From: Sphingomonas soli NBRC 100801
GTDB lineage: Bacteria > Pseudomonadota > Alphaproteobacteria > Sphingomonadales > Sphingomonadaceae
Length of the DNA stretch: 64,000 nucleotides
Direction: 5' to 3'
Assembly: GCF_001591025.1 (NCBI RefSeq)
Contig: NZ_BCTZ01000001.1
Span: 124,001-188,000 of the forward strand
Position 1 is the stretch's first letter. Every line of letters begins with the position of its first letter. The position numbers and the translations under genes were made by a program. Below, piece by piece: positions 43,271 to 52,016 of this stretch. The notes beneath the pieces were generated by a model that saw only the letters and a list, made by a program, of their open reading frames with translations, made no database searches and was not told where the DNA came from.

Positions 43271-44218
43271 ATGACCACTTTCCTCGATTTCGAAAAGCCG
43301 ATCGCCGAGCTGCAGAGCCGTATCGACGAGCTTCGCCAGACCGCCGAGGGCGGTGAGGTCGACATTGATGCCGAGATCGGGCCGCTTCAGGCAAAGTCCG
43401 ACAAGCTGCTGCGCGACACCTATGCGAAGCTGACGCCGTGGCAGAAGACCCAGGTCGCGCGGCATCCCGAGCGCCCGCATTTCAAGCATTATGTCGCGGC
43501 GCTGATCGAAGACTTCATGCCGCTGGGCGGCGACCGCGCATTCGCCGACGATTCGGCGATCATCGGCGGGCTGGGTCGCTTTCGCGGACGCCGCGTAATG
43601 GTGATCGGCCACGAAAAGGGCGACGATACCGCCAGCCGGCTCAAGCATAATTTCGGCATGGGCAAGCCTGAAGGCTATCGCAAGGCGATCCGCCTGATGC
43701 AGCTTGCCGACAAATTCGGCATTCCAGTGATCACTTTGGTCGATACGTCGGGTGCATTTCCCGGTGTGCAGGCCGAAGAGCGCGGCCAGGCGGAAGCAAT
43801 CGCGCGCTCGACCGAGCAGTGCCTCAATCTGGGTGTGCCGCTAGTCGCGGCGATCCTGGGCGAAGGCGGTTCCGGCGGCGCTGTGGCGCTGGCCGCTGGC
43901 AACGTCGTGCTGATGATGGAGCATGCGGTCTATTCGGTGATCTCGCCCGAAGGCTGCGCGTCGATCCTGTGGCGCACGGCGGACAAGGCAGCCGACGCAG
44001 CCGAAGCGATGAAGGTGACCGCGCAGCATCAGAAGGATCTGGGCGTGATCGACGAGATCGTGAGCGAGCCGCTGGGCGGGGCGCATCGCGAGCCGGGTGC
44101 GGCGATCGGCGCACTGGGCGATGCGATCGAGCGCGCGCTTGCCGATATGGACAGCCTCTCGCCGCAGGAACTGCGTCAGGCGCGCCGGGCGAAATTCCTG
44201 GCGATGGGCCGGGTCTAA
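43271..44218 (+). CDS. accA: Acetyl-CoA carboxylase carboxyltransferase subunit alpha
   Basis: The 315-residue subunit moves the carboxyl group from biotin to acetyl-CoA in fatty-acid synthesis, together with AccD. It has the helical N-terminal PIAELQSRIDELR, then crotonase-like motifs RPHFKHYVAALIEDF, IGHEKGDDTASRLKHNFGM, TLVDTSGAFPGVQAEERGQ and ILGEGGSGGAVALAAGN with VYSVISPEGCASILWR. It is complete and follows xerD by 11 bases. Confidence 0.97.
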   Translation: MTTFLDFEKPIAELQSRIDELRQTAEGGEVDIDAEIGPLQAKSDKLLRDTYAKLTPWQKTQVARHPERPHFKHYVAALIEDFMPLGGDRAFADDSAIIGGLGRFRGRRVMVIGHEKGDDTASRLKHNFGMGKPEGYRKAIRLMQLADKFGIPVITLVDTSGAFPGVQAEERGQAEAIARSTEQCLNLGVPLVAAILGEGGSGGAVALAAGNVVLMMEHAVYSVISPEGCASILWRTADKAADAAEAMKVTAQHQKDLGVIDEIVSEPLGGAHREPGAAIGALGDAIERALADMDSLSPQELRQARRAKFLAMGRV

Positions 44219-44266
44219 TCCGGGTAGCCGGCGGTGGCTGGTTGTGAACGAACCGATCCCGTACCT

Positions 44267-44386
44267 GTCACCCCGGGCTCGCCCCGGGGTCCCGCTTCTT
44301 TCCCGCCGGCCGGTAAGGCTTTCGGCACTCTGGACAAGCCAAGCCCCGCAAGAATTAGCGGGACCCCGGGTCAAGCCCGGGGTGAC
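44267..44386. repeat. 120-bp palindromic element, family A copy 2
   Basis: Arms 44267-44295 and 44358-44386 match at 27 of 29 bases, with outer ends GTCACCCCGG and CCGGGGTGAC like the copy at 32576-32682. The centre differs from that copy. It lies just after accA, in the gap before the pilin terminator, and may act as a transcript 3'-end hairpin. Confidence 0.82.
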
Positions 44387-44456
44387 GAAGAAAAATCATC
44401 GTATCTTCTGCTTGCCGACCGACGGTCTACGCGCGCCTGCTGCACCCGAGCGGGCA

Positions 44457-44493
44457 CGAAAAAGGGCGGCGAAACCGAGGTTTCGCCGCCCTT
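44457..44493 (-). terminator. Rho-independent terminator of the Flp pilin gene
   Basis: Arms 44462-44476 and 44479-44493 are perfectly complementary (14-bp stem, CGAG tetraloop), and on the minus strand the stem is followed by a T run (the A run at 44458-44463 on the plus strand). It lies just after the pilin stop at 44516. This is the clearest intrinsic terminator in the window. Confidence 0.92.
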
Positions 44494-44515
44494 CCTTCGT
44501 TCGTTTCGTAAAGGC

Positions 44516-44683
44516 TTACGAAGCCTTCATGTTCGACGACACGTTGCCGAAGGTCTTGTTGAGCTGGTTGCCCAGACCCTGCATCGCGGCGATGGCGGCG
44601 ACGGCGATCAGCGCGGCGATGAGGCCGTACTCGATTGCGGTGGCGCCCTTGGAATTCTTCAGGAAGTTACGAATCTTCTGCAT
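44516..44683 (-). CDS. Flp family type IVb pilin
   Basis: This 55-residue prepilin has a short leader, the class III cleavage motif KG|ATAIEYGL and one hydrophobic helix (about residues 16-38). Flp pilins form thin tight-adherence pili after cleavage by a CpaA-type peptidase. ATG 44683 follows GGAGACC. No cpa/tad assembly genes are in the window, so the machinery must be elsewhere. A second, diverged pilin gene lies 131 bases upstream. Confidence 0.93.
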   Translation of the reverse strand: MQKIRNFLKNSKGATAIEYGLIAALIAVAAIAAMQGLGNQLNKTFGNVSSNMKAS

Positions 44684-44814
44684 TACCGGTCTCCAACGTT
44701 TGTCGTGTGCTTCATTCCCGACCGCGCCGGAAAACCGTTGCGGCACGTTGGAAGCTAATCCCCGTAAGTAAATAAACGGCTAAAGCGGACCATTACGAAG
44801 CCGTTACGACGAGA

Positions 44815-44997
44815 TTATCGTGCGGCCTGGACCTTGGTGCTGAGATTGCCCCAGAGCGAGGATGTGCTTCCGCTGAGCTCGTTCAGCCCGACCATCAGCG
44901 CCATCACGACCAATGCGAGGATAAGACCATATTCCACCGCGGTTGCGGCGCGGCGGTCGGCTATCACCCTAATGATCATTTGTGCCAGGGCTCGCAT
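44815..44997 (-). CDS. Second Flp-like pilin, diverged
   Basis: The 60-residue protein has a basic leader (RVIADRRA), the motif A|ATAVEYGL and one hydrophobic helix. The residue before the cut is Ala instead of Gly, which processing may or may not tolerate. The C terminus shares no clear identity with the neighbouring pilin. ATG 44997 is used because longer frames run into mutT. It is divergent from mutT. Confidence 0.87.
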   Translation of the reverse strand: MRALAQMIIRVIADRRAATAVEYGLILALVVMALMVGLNELSGSTSSLWGNLSTKVQAAR

Positions 44998-45064
44998 GGC
45001 CGACACTTCTCCCCGAAGATGTTCGCAGTAATACAGAAAGATCCTTAACCGAGTGCTTAAGAAC

Positions 45065-45466
45065 ATGTCTGACTTGTTGCTGGTGGTGGCGGCGGCCCTG
45101 ATCGACGGCGACGGACGCGTTCTCGTCCAGCAGCGCCCGCCCGGCAAGCCGATGGCGGGGCTGTGGGAATTCCCCGGCGGCAAGGTGGAGCCTGACGAGG
45201 TTCCGGAGGCCGCTCTGGTGCGTGAACTGGAAGAGGAACTCGGTATTTTCTTTGACGGGCAAGCGCTGACCCCGCTCACCTTTGCGAGCGAATCGCTGGG
45301 CGATCGGCATCTGATCCTGATGCTTTACACGCTGCGCGGCTGGGAGGGCGTGCCCGAGCCGCGGCATGCGACTGCTTTGCGCTGGGTACGGCCCGCCGAA
45401 TTGCGGGCGTTGGCAATGCCGCCCGCCGATCAGCCCTTTATTGCGGTTCTTGAGGCTTTGACTTGA
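45065..45466 (+). CDS. mutT: 8-oxo-dGTP diphosphatase MutT
   Basis: This 133-residue Nudix hydrolase has a complete box (GGKVEPDEVPEAALVRELEE followed by ELGI, about residues 38-61) and FPGG before it. MutT removes oxidised dGTP from the nucleotide pool. ATG 45065 is preferred over a GTG at 45053. Its 3' end overlaps the convergent methyltransferase gene by 29 bases. Confidence 0.93.
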   Translation: MSDLLLVVAAALIDGDGRVLVQQRPPGKPMAGLWEFPGGKVEPDEVPEAALVRELEEELGIFFDGQALTPLTFASESLGDRHLILMLYTLRGWEGVPEPRHATALRWVRPAELRALAMPPADQPFIAVLEALT

Positions 45467-46283
45467 GCGCTTCGGCCAGCGACGTCGTAGCGCTGCCGCG
45501 TTTTGCGGGTTTGGGCTGCGATGCGTCGGGCGCCCAGCCGGTGAGATAGACGATCTCGAAACGCTCGGCGGTGCGGCCATCTCTATCGGCGCGCGCGGCG
45601 AACTCCTGCGCAGCGCGCGCCAGGGTTTCGCGGGTGAGCGGGGGCGTGCCCGGCAGCAGGTTGGTCGCCGCCATGCCGCGCAGATCGCGGAACAGGCCGA
45701 AGATGCTGGCATAGCGCACCGTCAGCGTCTCCACGTCCGAGACGGGGAGTGCGAAGCCCGCGCGCGAGAGAAGGTCTCCCGCCGCACGTACATCGATCTG
45801 GGGGTGGAAACGTGCGGCGGGGCGGTCGGCTTCCGCAGCCATGAAACAGGCGCGCAGCGTGGCGAGCGTTCCCGCGCCCAGGAAGGCGCCCAGAAACAGG
45901 CCATCGGGCTTGAGCGCGCGGCGGGCGAGGGCGAGCGCGCCGGGCACGTCGTTCACCGAATCGAGCACCCCGGCGGAGACGATCAGGTCGAAGCGTGCGT
46001 CGGGGAAATGGGGAAGGTCCTCCTCGCCCTGCACGCCGCCCGATGACCAGACACGCCCTGCATCCAGCCGCGTGATCTCTGCCCCGGGCAGTTCGAAGCC
46101 TCCGCCGAAGCTGCCGAGATCGAGCACCTGGCGGAATTGCCGGTTCACGCCCTCCAGCCGTTCCACAATCCCTTCGAGCATATGATCGCGGACGAAGCTC
46201 TCATAGCTTCGCGCCGCGCGATCGCGCCGCTTGCGGCGGAGCGCGCGGTCAAAGATCTCTGCGGGCGATTCGGGCTCGGGCAT
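45438..46283 (-). CDS. SAM-dependent methyltransferase-like protein (BioC/NDUFAF5-like)
   Basis: The 281-residue protein has a class I methyltransferase core: motif I VLDLGSFGGGF near residue 52, FDLIVSAGVLDSVNDVPGAL near residue 98, and LKPDGLFLGAFLG. The N-terminal AEIFDRALRRKRRDRAA resembles the NDUFAF5/BioC-like group. The first motif has S instead of the common C or G after DLG. It could be a methyltransferase or, like NDUFAF5, a hydroxylase for complex I assembly. It is divergent from comF. Confidence 0.85.
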   Translation of the reverse strand: MPEPESPAEIFDRALRRKRRDRAARSYESFVRDHMLEGIVERLEGVNRQFRQVLDLGSFGGGFELPGAEITRLDAGRVWSSGGVQGEEDLPHFPDARFDLIVSAGVLDSVNDVPGALALARRALKPDGLFLGAFLGAGTLATLRACFMAAEADRPAARFHPQIDVRAAGDLLSRAGFALPVSDVETLTVRYASIFGLFRDLRGMAATNLLPGTPPLTRETLARAAQEFAARADRDGRTAERFEIVYLTGWAPDASQPKPAKRGSATTSLAEALKSKPQEPQ

Positions 46284-46333
46284 CCGCCGCGCTTGTGCAG
46301 CGCGCGCGGGCGGGGGACAAGGGAGCCGTGCTG

Positions 46334-47053
46334 ATGACTCCGTTCGCCCGGCTCGCCGATCTCGCGCTACCGCCCCGTTGCCCGGGATGCGGCGAAATCA
46401 CGCAGCACGATCATCGCTTCTGCACGCGCTGCTGGAGCAGCCTGCGCTTTCTCGGGCCGCCCTGGTGTGCGCTTTGCCACGCGCCGTTCGAGTATGATCG
46501 GGGGGAAGGTGCCGCATGCGGCGAGTGCATGGCGAATCCGCCGGTGCATTCGGGCGTTCGCGCGGCGGTGGCCTATGGCGAGGTTGCGCGCGCCGTGGCG
46601 CTCAAGCTCAAATATTCGGGGCGGCTGGCCTGTGCGGAGACGATGGCGGGCGCGATGGCGCGGCTGATGCCCGAAGGAGCCGATCTGCTGGTCCCGGTGC
46701 CCTTGCATCGCTGGCGGATATGGAGGCGCGGTTTCAATCAGGCGGCGCTGATCGCGAAGTCATTGTCAAAGATGCACGATGTGCCCGTCGATGCCGAACT
46801 GTTGCGGCGCGTGAAGGCGACGCCGGTCTTGCGCGGGCTGGGACATAATGGTCGGGCCAAGGCGGTGGCCGGTGCCTTTGCGCTGCGGGGGGACGCGGAA
46901 AGCCTGAGGGGCAAGACGATCGTGCTGGTAGATGATGTGCATACCAGCGGCGCGACGGCAAATGCCTGCACCCGCGTGCTCAAGCGCGGCGGTGCGGAAA
47001 AAGTGGTCCTTCTGTGCTGGGCGCGCGTTCTGGGGGATGCGCCACTGGATTGA
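46334..47053 (+). CDS. comF: ComF family phosphoribosyltransferase-like protein
   Basis: The 239-residue protein has an N-terminal zinc region with four CxxC pairs (Cys16/19, 30/33, 45/48, 62/65) and a C-terminal phosphoribosyltransferase fold with PVPLHRWRIWRRGFNQA and the PRPP motif IVLVDDVHTSGAT near residue 193. ComF proteins act in DNA uptake or recombination in competent bacteria. ATG 46334 is used; a GTG at 46328 is the alternative. The order methyltransferase/comF/grxC is common in this group. Confidence 0.93.
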   Translation: MTPFARLADLALPPRCPGCGEITQHDHRFCTRCWSSLRFLGPPWCALCHAPFEYDRGEGAACGECMANPPVHSGVRAAVAYGEVARAVALKLKYSGRLACAETMAGAMARLMPEGADLLVPVPLHRWRIWRRGFNQAALIAKSLSKMHDVPVDAELLRRVKATPVLRGLGHNGRAKAVAGAFALRGDAESLRGKTIVLVDDVHTSGATANACTRVLKRGGAEKVVLLCWARVLGDAPLD

Positions 47054-47087
47054 CAAGCAGCGGCACGCACCACAATTCGAGGACCTT

Positions 47088-47345
47088 ATGGCCAAGATCG
47101 AAATCTACACCAAAGCGTTTTGCCCCTATTGCTCGCGCGCCACGGCGCTGCTCAGCAGCAAGGGTGCCGAATTTGAGGAAATCGACCTCACGATGGGCGG
47201 CCCACGGCGCGCCGAGATGATCCAGCGCGCGGGCGGCCGCACCACGGTTCCGCAGATCTTTATCGACGGCAAGCATATCGGCGGATCGGACGATCTCGCC
47301 GCGCTGGAGCGCGAGGGCGGGCTGGACCCATTGCTCGCCGCATGA
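47088..47345 (+). CDS. grxC: Glutaredoxin 3
   Basis: The 85-residue dithiol glutaredoxin has the active site Cys12-Pro-Tyr-Cys15 and the glutathione-binding TTVPQIFIDGKHIGGSDD. It reduces protein disulfides with glutathione. Its stop overlaps the nitrilase-family start by four bases (ATGA). Confidence 0.96.
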   Translation: MAKIEIYTKAFCPYCSRATALLSSKGAEFEEIDLTMGGPRRAEMIQRAGGRTTVPQIFIDGKHIGGSDDLAALEREGGLDPLLAA

Positions 47346-48166
47346 CGCGCGCGGCTTTGCTCCAGATGACGAGCGGGATCGATCCCGCTGCCAACGCCCG
47401 CACGTTGGTGCAGGGCGTGGAGCAAGCGGCCGCGGGTGGCGCGGCGATGCTCTTCACGCCGGAAATGTCCGGGCTGATCGATCGCGACAGGAACCGCGCG
47501 GCGGCTTCGCTGGCGCATGAAGGCGATGACCGCGTGCTCGCGGCGGTGCGAGAGGCGGCGGCGAAGGCGGGCATCTGGCTGCATCTGGGCAGCCTCGCGA
47601 TCCTTCGCGACGACGGCAAGCTGGCCAACCGGGGCTATGTGATCGACGGCACCGGCGCGATCCGCGCCCGATATGACAAGATGCACCTGTTCGATGTCGA
47701 CCTGCCGACCGGCGAGAGTTGGCGCGAATCGAACAGCTATGCGCGCGGCGAACGCGCAGTGACGGTGCAGACGCCGCTGGGCGTGCTGGGGCTCGCCATC
47801 TGCTACGACCTGCGTTTCCCCGATCTGTTTCGCGCGCTCAGCGATGCGGGAGCGACGTTGCTGTCGATCCCGGCCGCCTTCACCCGGCCAACCGGCGCGG
47901 CGCATTGGCATGTGCTGATGCGCGCTCGCGCGATCGAGGCGGGGGCGTTCGTGATCGCAGCGGCGCAGACGGGCGTGCATGAGGATGGCCGCGCCACCTA
48001 TGGCCATTCGCTGGTGAGCGATCCGTGGGGGGAAATCGTGCTCGACATGGGTGAACCTGCCGGGCTGGCCTTTGCCGAGATCGATCAGGCACGGGTGGAG
48101 GATGCGCGCGCGCGCATACCGGTGCTCCAGCATCGTCGGGCCATCCCAGAGGTGGAAGCGCTGTGA
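47342..48166 (+). CDS. Carbon-nitrogen hydrolase (Nit1-like)
   Basis: The 274-residue nitrilase-superfamily protein has the Glu-Lys-Cys triad: Glu in LFTPEMSGL near residue 41, Lys in RYDKMHLFDVD near residue 110 and Cys in LAICYDLRFPDLF near residue 147. The Nit1-like branch hydrolyses deaminated glutathione, which fits its coupling to grxC. It overlaps the DUF1178 gene by four bases (GTGA). Confidence 0.92.
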   Translation: MTRAALLQMTSGIDPAANARTLVQGVEQAAAGGAAMLFTPEMSGLIDRDRNRAAASLAHEGDDRVLAAVREAAAKAGIWLHLGSLAILRDDGKLANRGYVIDGTGAIRARYDKMHLFDVDLPTGESWRESNSYARGERAVTVQTPLGVLGLAICYDLRFPDLFRALSDAGATLLSIPAAFTRPTGAAHWHVLMRARAIEAGAFVIAAAQTGVHEDGRATYGHSLVSDPWGEIVLDMGEPAGLAFAEIDQARVEDARARIPVLQHRRAIPEVEAL

Positions 48167-48591
48167 TCGTCTTCGACCTTCGTTGTGCGCGACATCACGT
48201 GTTTGAGGCGTGGTTCGGATCGAGCGTTGCCTATGAGGAGCAGAATGCAGCCGGACTGGTCGTCTGCCCGATCTGCGGCAATGCCGAGATCGAGAAAGCC
48301 GTGATGGCGCCCAACGTGGGCGCGAAGGGAAATCAGGGCCCAGCGGTTCCCGCCGAGGCACTGAAGGCCGCAATCTCCGCGCTTGCCGCCGCGCAGAGCA
48401 AGGCGCTGGAAAACTCCACCTGGGTGGGCACCGCTTTCGCCGACACGGCGCGCTCGATGCATCTGGGCGAGGCGCCGGTTATGCCGATTCACGGCCAGGC
48501 CACCGCCGATGAGGCCAAGGCGCTGGTTGATGAAGGCGTGCCCGTCGCGCCCTTGCCGCTTCCGGTAGTTCCGCCCGAGACGTGCAATTGA
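48163..48591 (+). CDS. DUF1178 family protein
   Basis: The 142-residue protein begins MIVFDLRCARHHVFEAWFGS and has a CPICG knuckle near residue 39, as in DUF1178 proteins. Cys and His residues could bind zinc. Function is unknown. It is the last gene of the grxC-nitrilase-DUF1178 run and is followed by tRNA-Arg. Confidence 0.9.
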   Translation: MIVFDLRCARHHVFEAWFGSSVAYEEQNAAGLVVCPICGNAEIEKAVMAPNVGAKGNQGPAVPAEALKAAISALAAAQSKALENSTWVGTAFADTARSMHLGEAPVMPIHGQATADEAKALVDEGVPVAPLPLPVVPPETCN

Positions 48592-48626
48592 CCCTGTCAG
48601 CGCCGCTCATTACGAGCGGCAGCGGC

Positions 48627-48703
48627 GGCCCCGTAGCTCAGCAGGATAGAGCAAGCGATTCCTAATCGAGAGGTCGGAGGTTCGAATCCTCTCGGGGCCA
48701 CCA
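48627..48703 (+). tRNA. tRNA-Arg(CCU)
   Basis: The cloverleaf has acceptor GGCCCCG/CGGGGCC, D arm GCTC/GAGC, anticodon loop TTCCTAA (anticodon CCT), variable loop AGGTC, T arm GGAGG-TTCGAAT-CCTCT, discriminator A and an encoded CCA. The outer anticodon-stem pairs are weak. It reads the rare AGG codon. Confidence 0.95.
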
Positions 48704-48739
48704 ATCTCCCTTCGCCAGCCCGCAGCAGCGCTGCGACGT

Positions 48740-49729
48740 TCAGAAGGCCTTGCGGCCCACAGTCCAGGCCGGATCCTTGCACAGGCGGCAATCGGCCCCG
48801 CCGAACCATTTTGCCGCCTCTTCGTCGCCCTTAAGCTGCCAGTTCAGCCACCATGCGCCGACACGGCCCCATTCGCCGCCGTTCGTGTCCGCCCAGAACG
48901 TGCCGGTATGCCCTACCGGCAGCTCGCCAAAGAATACCGGCACGTGCTTGATCCGCTCGGCATTGTCGGCGGCGGGCAGGTGGCCGACATCGCCGGGGCC
49001 GCCAGCGAAATAGGCGATCGGCCCGCGGATCTTCTGCAACGCCTCTTTCTTCAGCGCGATCTTGCGCTCCGGGCGTGGTCCGTCGCGCTCAAGCACGCCT
49101 GCGTTGAACGAGACGGTGGTCTTGACGCGCGGGTCTGCCGAGGTGGCGATCGCCTGAACCGCGCCGCAGCTATGCCCCATCACCGCGATCCGGCTGGTAT
49201 CGATGCGCTGGTGGAACGCGCTTCCCTCGCGCGCCGTCTCGCGGGTCGCCCAGTCTATGGCGTCCAGCATCTCGGTATATTCGGTCTCGTCATTGCCGGG
49301 CATATAGCCTGGCCGCGGGCCGGCATCGGGACTTGTCGGGCCGCGCACGCCCATTTCCGTACCGGGGCGTCCCAGCGCGATGACGAAATAGCCGTGCGAC
49401 GCGATCTCGCGCAGGAACATCGCGTAGCGCAGCCCGTGGTTCCGGCACCCGCCATTGCCCCAGATAACCAGCGGCATGGCTTCTGCGGGCAGGCGTTCCG
49501 GGCGATAGAGCGTGTGCGTCTCAAGCGAAGCATCGAGCTGCGCAATCGCGGGCCATTTGCCCGTACCGGATGCCGAGCCGATCGGCCCCGGCGCCTGCGC
49601 GGTGGGTGCCGCTTGGGCGGTCGCTTCCTGGGCAAGCGCCGACCCCGCCAGCATCGACACCGCCGCCGCCAGCCCGGCCATCGCGAAGCGCATCGACGTA
49701 TGGCGCGAGTGCACGGTCCGGCGGTTCAT
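48740..49729 (-). CDS. Secreted alpha/beta hydrolase (dienelactone hydrolase/lipase-like)
   Basis: The 329-residue protein has an N-terminal signal peptide (about residues 12-34, ending ALAQE), the nucleophile elbow GHSCGA near residue 168 and an early oxyanion segment WGNGGCRNHG near residue 90. Ser and His of a triad are likely. The substrate is unknown; an ester linked to the aromatic-uptake operon is possible. It starts 11 bases after the OmpA-like gene, so it is the last gene of the five-gene operon running from 56228. Confidence 0.82.
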   Translation of the reverse strand: MNRRTVHSRHTSMRFAMAGLAAAVSMLAGSALAQEATAQAAPTAQAPGPIGSASGTGKWPAIAQLDASLETHTLYRPERLPAEAMPLVIWGNGGCRNHGLRYAMFLREIASHGYFVIALGRPGTEMGVRGPTSPDAGPRPGYMPGNDETEYTEMLDAIDWATRETAREGSAFHQRIDTSRIAVMGHSCGAVQAIATSADPRVKTTVSFNAGVLERDGPRPERKIALKKEALQKIRGPIAYFAGGPGDVGHLPAADNAERIKHVPVFFGELPVGHTGTFWADTNGGEWGRVGAWWLNWQLKGDEEAAKWFGGADCRLCKDPAWTVGRKAF

Positions 49730-49740
49730 GGCGCTAGCTC

Positions 49741-50505
49741 CTAGGGTGTTACGGTGATCACCGCGCGACGGCGTGAAGGATCGTCGATTCCGTTCGCGGG
49801 CATCGGGGTTTCGGAGGCCAGGTGCTCGATACGCTCGCGATCCGCGCCGAGATCGACCAGGATTTCAACGATCCGCTCGGCACGGTCCGTTGCGATGGCA
49901 TCGCGTTCGACGATCGTCGTGCCGTCGGAGAGCAGCGACGCGCCGCGTGTGGTTTCAATGCGAATGCGCCCGTTGCTCGCGCGTGCGTAGCGCAACGCTT
50001 CCTCCAGCCGATTGGTGTTGCGCCGCGCCAGGAAGATGCTGTCGAACTCAAATCCGAGCACGAACTGCTTCTCCACAAAGGGAGCCTGCGGTTCGGGGGG
50101 GCGCGGTGCCGGCGCGTGCGGGCGCACCGCCGGGCCCGGCCCGCGTGGAGAGACGGGGGACTCGTACTCCCCGGCCGGAAGGATCGTGCTACAGGACAGG
50201 TCGATCTCGGGCATCACCGAAACGCTCAGATTCTCGAGCGGTACGCCGCCGCAGACGCGCGGGCCTTTGCCCACCGTCGCTTCGATCAGCGCGCGATGCT
50301 TGAGCTGCGGCGAATAGAAGCTCGCCGCGCTGTCTCCCTGCGGGCCCAGATAATAGGTCTCCCCATTCCAATCCGCGAGCCAGCAGGGAAGGTGGGTGTC
50401 GCGCAGCACCGGGCAGGCAACGAAGCTCACACGTTTCGCAGACTGGGCATAAGCGGCCTGCGAAACAGACAGCGCGGCAAGCAACACGGCCCTACCCCAG
50501 CGCAT
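49741..50505 (-). CDS. OmpA-like periplasmic protein
   Basis: This 254-residue secreted protein has a signal peptide ending AYAQS, a Cys-containing N-terminal domain (Cys pairs in VACPVLRDTHLPCW and RVCGG), a Pro-rich linker, and a C-terminal domain with an OmpA/MotB-like outline (FEFDSIFLARRNTNRLEEAL, later RAERIVEILVDLGADRERIE and RRRAVITV). OmpA-like domains bind peptidoglycan. Its ATG overlaps the stop of the cytochrome gene (TGATG), showing translational coupling. Confidence 0.72.
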   Translation of the reverse strand: MRWGRAVLLAALSVSQAAYAQSAKRVSFVACPVLRDTHLPCWLADWNGETYYLGPQGDSAASFYSPQLKHRALIEATVGKGPRVCGGVPLENLSVSVMPEIDLSCSTILPAGEYESPVSPRGPGPAVRPHAPAPRPPEPQAPFVEKQFVLGFEFDSIFLARRNTNRLEEALRYARASNGRIRIETTRGASLLSDGTTIVERDAIATDRAERIVEILVDLGADRERIEHLASETPMPANGIDDPSRRRAVITVTP

Positions 50506-52016
50506 CACAATGCCCCCATGAAATTGGTGAGATCCTCTTTTTCCTGCTCCGTAAGCTTCATTTCGAAGCGGCGATCGTAGAAATCGACGACCGCACGCAG
50601 ATCGCGGGCGGAACCGTTGGCGAAATAGGGCGCGCGTGCCGCAAGTCCGCGCATCTGTTGCAGCGTGATCGCCCCGACATCGACGCACTTGCCGGTGATC
50701 AGCGCGCGGCCCGGATCGGTCGTGTGGATAACCCGGCCGAGATACGGATGCGGCGCTGCCTTGGGCGAACACGTTACCTTGAACAGCGGCAGATCGTCGG
50801 TGCGCTCGGCCCAGGGCAGGGTGTTGGTGCCCAGATCCATCCAGCCGGGAGCGCCATCGATCCCGACATGCTGCATGTTGTGGCACGTGGCGCACGTGCG
50901 CTTGATCGGATTGCCCATGCCGATGATCGTGTTCAGATGCGTCACGTCACGAATGTAGAACGGGCGCATCATGAAGATCTCTTCGCCGCGCGCGACCGAG
51001 GCGCGGAACGCCTTTTCCTGCTTCGTGCCTTCGGGCGATTTCCACGCCTCGAAATAGGGGAAGACGCGCCGCTCGATAAAGTCACCGAGCAGCGGCTTGC
51101 CCTCCAGGATCGACTGCACGCCTGCGGTTGCACCTGCCGCGTCCAACCTGCCGACGCGACGATTTTCCGTCGCCGCCATGTAGAGGCCGCTGGTGAACTC
51201 TTCGATTTGACCCAGTTGCGCCTGAGTCATCTTGCGCGTGGCACCGAGATGGACCGACGCGGCATCCTCTGCCTGGCTCTTCAGGGTAAGCAGCCGTGCG
51301 TCGGACATCAGGTTCATGCTGGTGCGCTTCCCCGAAGCAGCATCGAGCGTGACCGGATAGCCGGTCTTGATATTGAACAGGTTGGGGACTGTCAGAATAT
51401 AGCGGAGGTTGGCGACGGGCCGGGGACGGCGGAAGACCGAGATCGTCGGCGACGCGCTGTTCATCCCATAGGTCTTGTCGAGATTGCATCCCGTCGGGTC
51501 GCGGACGACCTCGATCTTGATCTCCGGCTCGCCCTTGATGCTCTTCGATGGCCAGGGGAGGGGAATCCGGATCAGGCCGCGTTCCAGCAGCAGCGAGTGC
51601 GAACGCGGATCTTCGGGCTTCAGGTTCGCGCAATTGGCACCGTCCGTCATCGCGAACAGCGGATCCTTGCCGCCGGTTGCCGCCCATTGACGCTGCGCGG
51701 TAGCGGCCGACAGGCTCATGCCGTCGGCAGGCTGGTGGCAAGTGACGCATGCCCGGCCATTCTCGCCGAGCGGCTGGAAAAACGGGTGTGTGCCGACGTC
51801 GATGGGCTTCGACGTCCGCAGGATCGATACTACCGAGGTATCGTTGGGATAGGAGAGCAGTTCGGGCCATTCCCGCTGCTCGCCCGGACTCCACCAGCGA
51901 TCCGGCGTGGGCGCGGCCTGCCGGGCGCCGGCGGAGAACAGGGTTCCGCTGAAGACAAATGCCGACCCGAGAAGCAGCAACGCTCCACCGCGGCCTCTCG
52001 GGTCGAACATTCTCAT
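50505..52016 (-). CDS. Di-haem cytochrome c peroxidase-like protein
   Basis: The 503-residue secreted protein has an N-terminal signal anchor and two haem c motifs, CVTCH (Cys90, Cys93, His94) and CATCH (Cys375, Cys378, His379). Size and layout fit the cytochrome c peroxidase/MauG superfamily; it is longer than typical CcpA (about 330 residues). It could reduce peroxide or oxidise an organic substrate in the periplasm. The start overlaps the TonB-receptor stop (TGATG), and its stop overlaps the next start in the same way. An in-frame ATG two codons downstream is also possible. Confidence 0.87.
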   Translation of the reverse strand: MRMFDPRGRGGALLLLGSAFVFSGTLFSAGARQAAPTPDRWWSPGEQREWPELLSYPNDTSVVSILRTSKPIDVGTHPFFQPLGENGRACVTCHQPADGMSLSAATAQRQWAATGGKDPLFAMTDGANCANLKPEDPRSHSLLLERGLIRIPLPWPSKSIKGEPEIKIEVVRDPTGCNLDKTYGMNSASPTISVFRRPRPVANLRYILTVPNLFNIKTGYPVTLDAASGKRTSMNLMSDARLLTLKSQAEDAASVHLGATRKMTQAQLGQIEEFTSGLYMAATENRRVGRLDAAGATAGVQSILEGKPLLGDFIERRVFPYFEAWKSPEGTKQEKAFRASVARGEEIFMMRPFYIRDVTHLNTIIGMGNPIKRTCATCHNMQHVGIDGAPGWMDLGTNTLPWAERTDDLPLFKVTCSPKAAPHPYLGRVIHTTDPGRALITGKCVDVGAITLQQMRGLAARAPYFANGSARDLRAVVDFYDRRFEMKLTEQEKEDLTNFMGAL

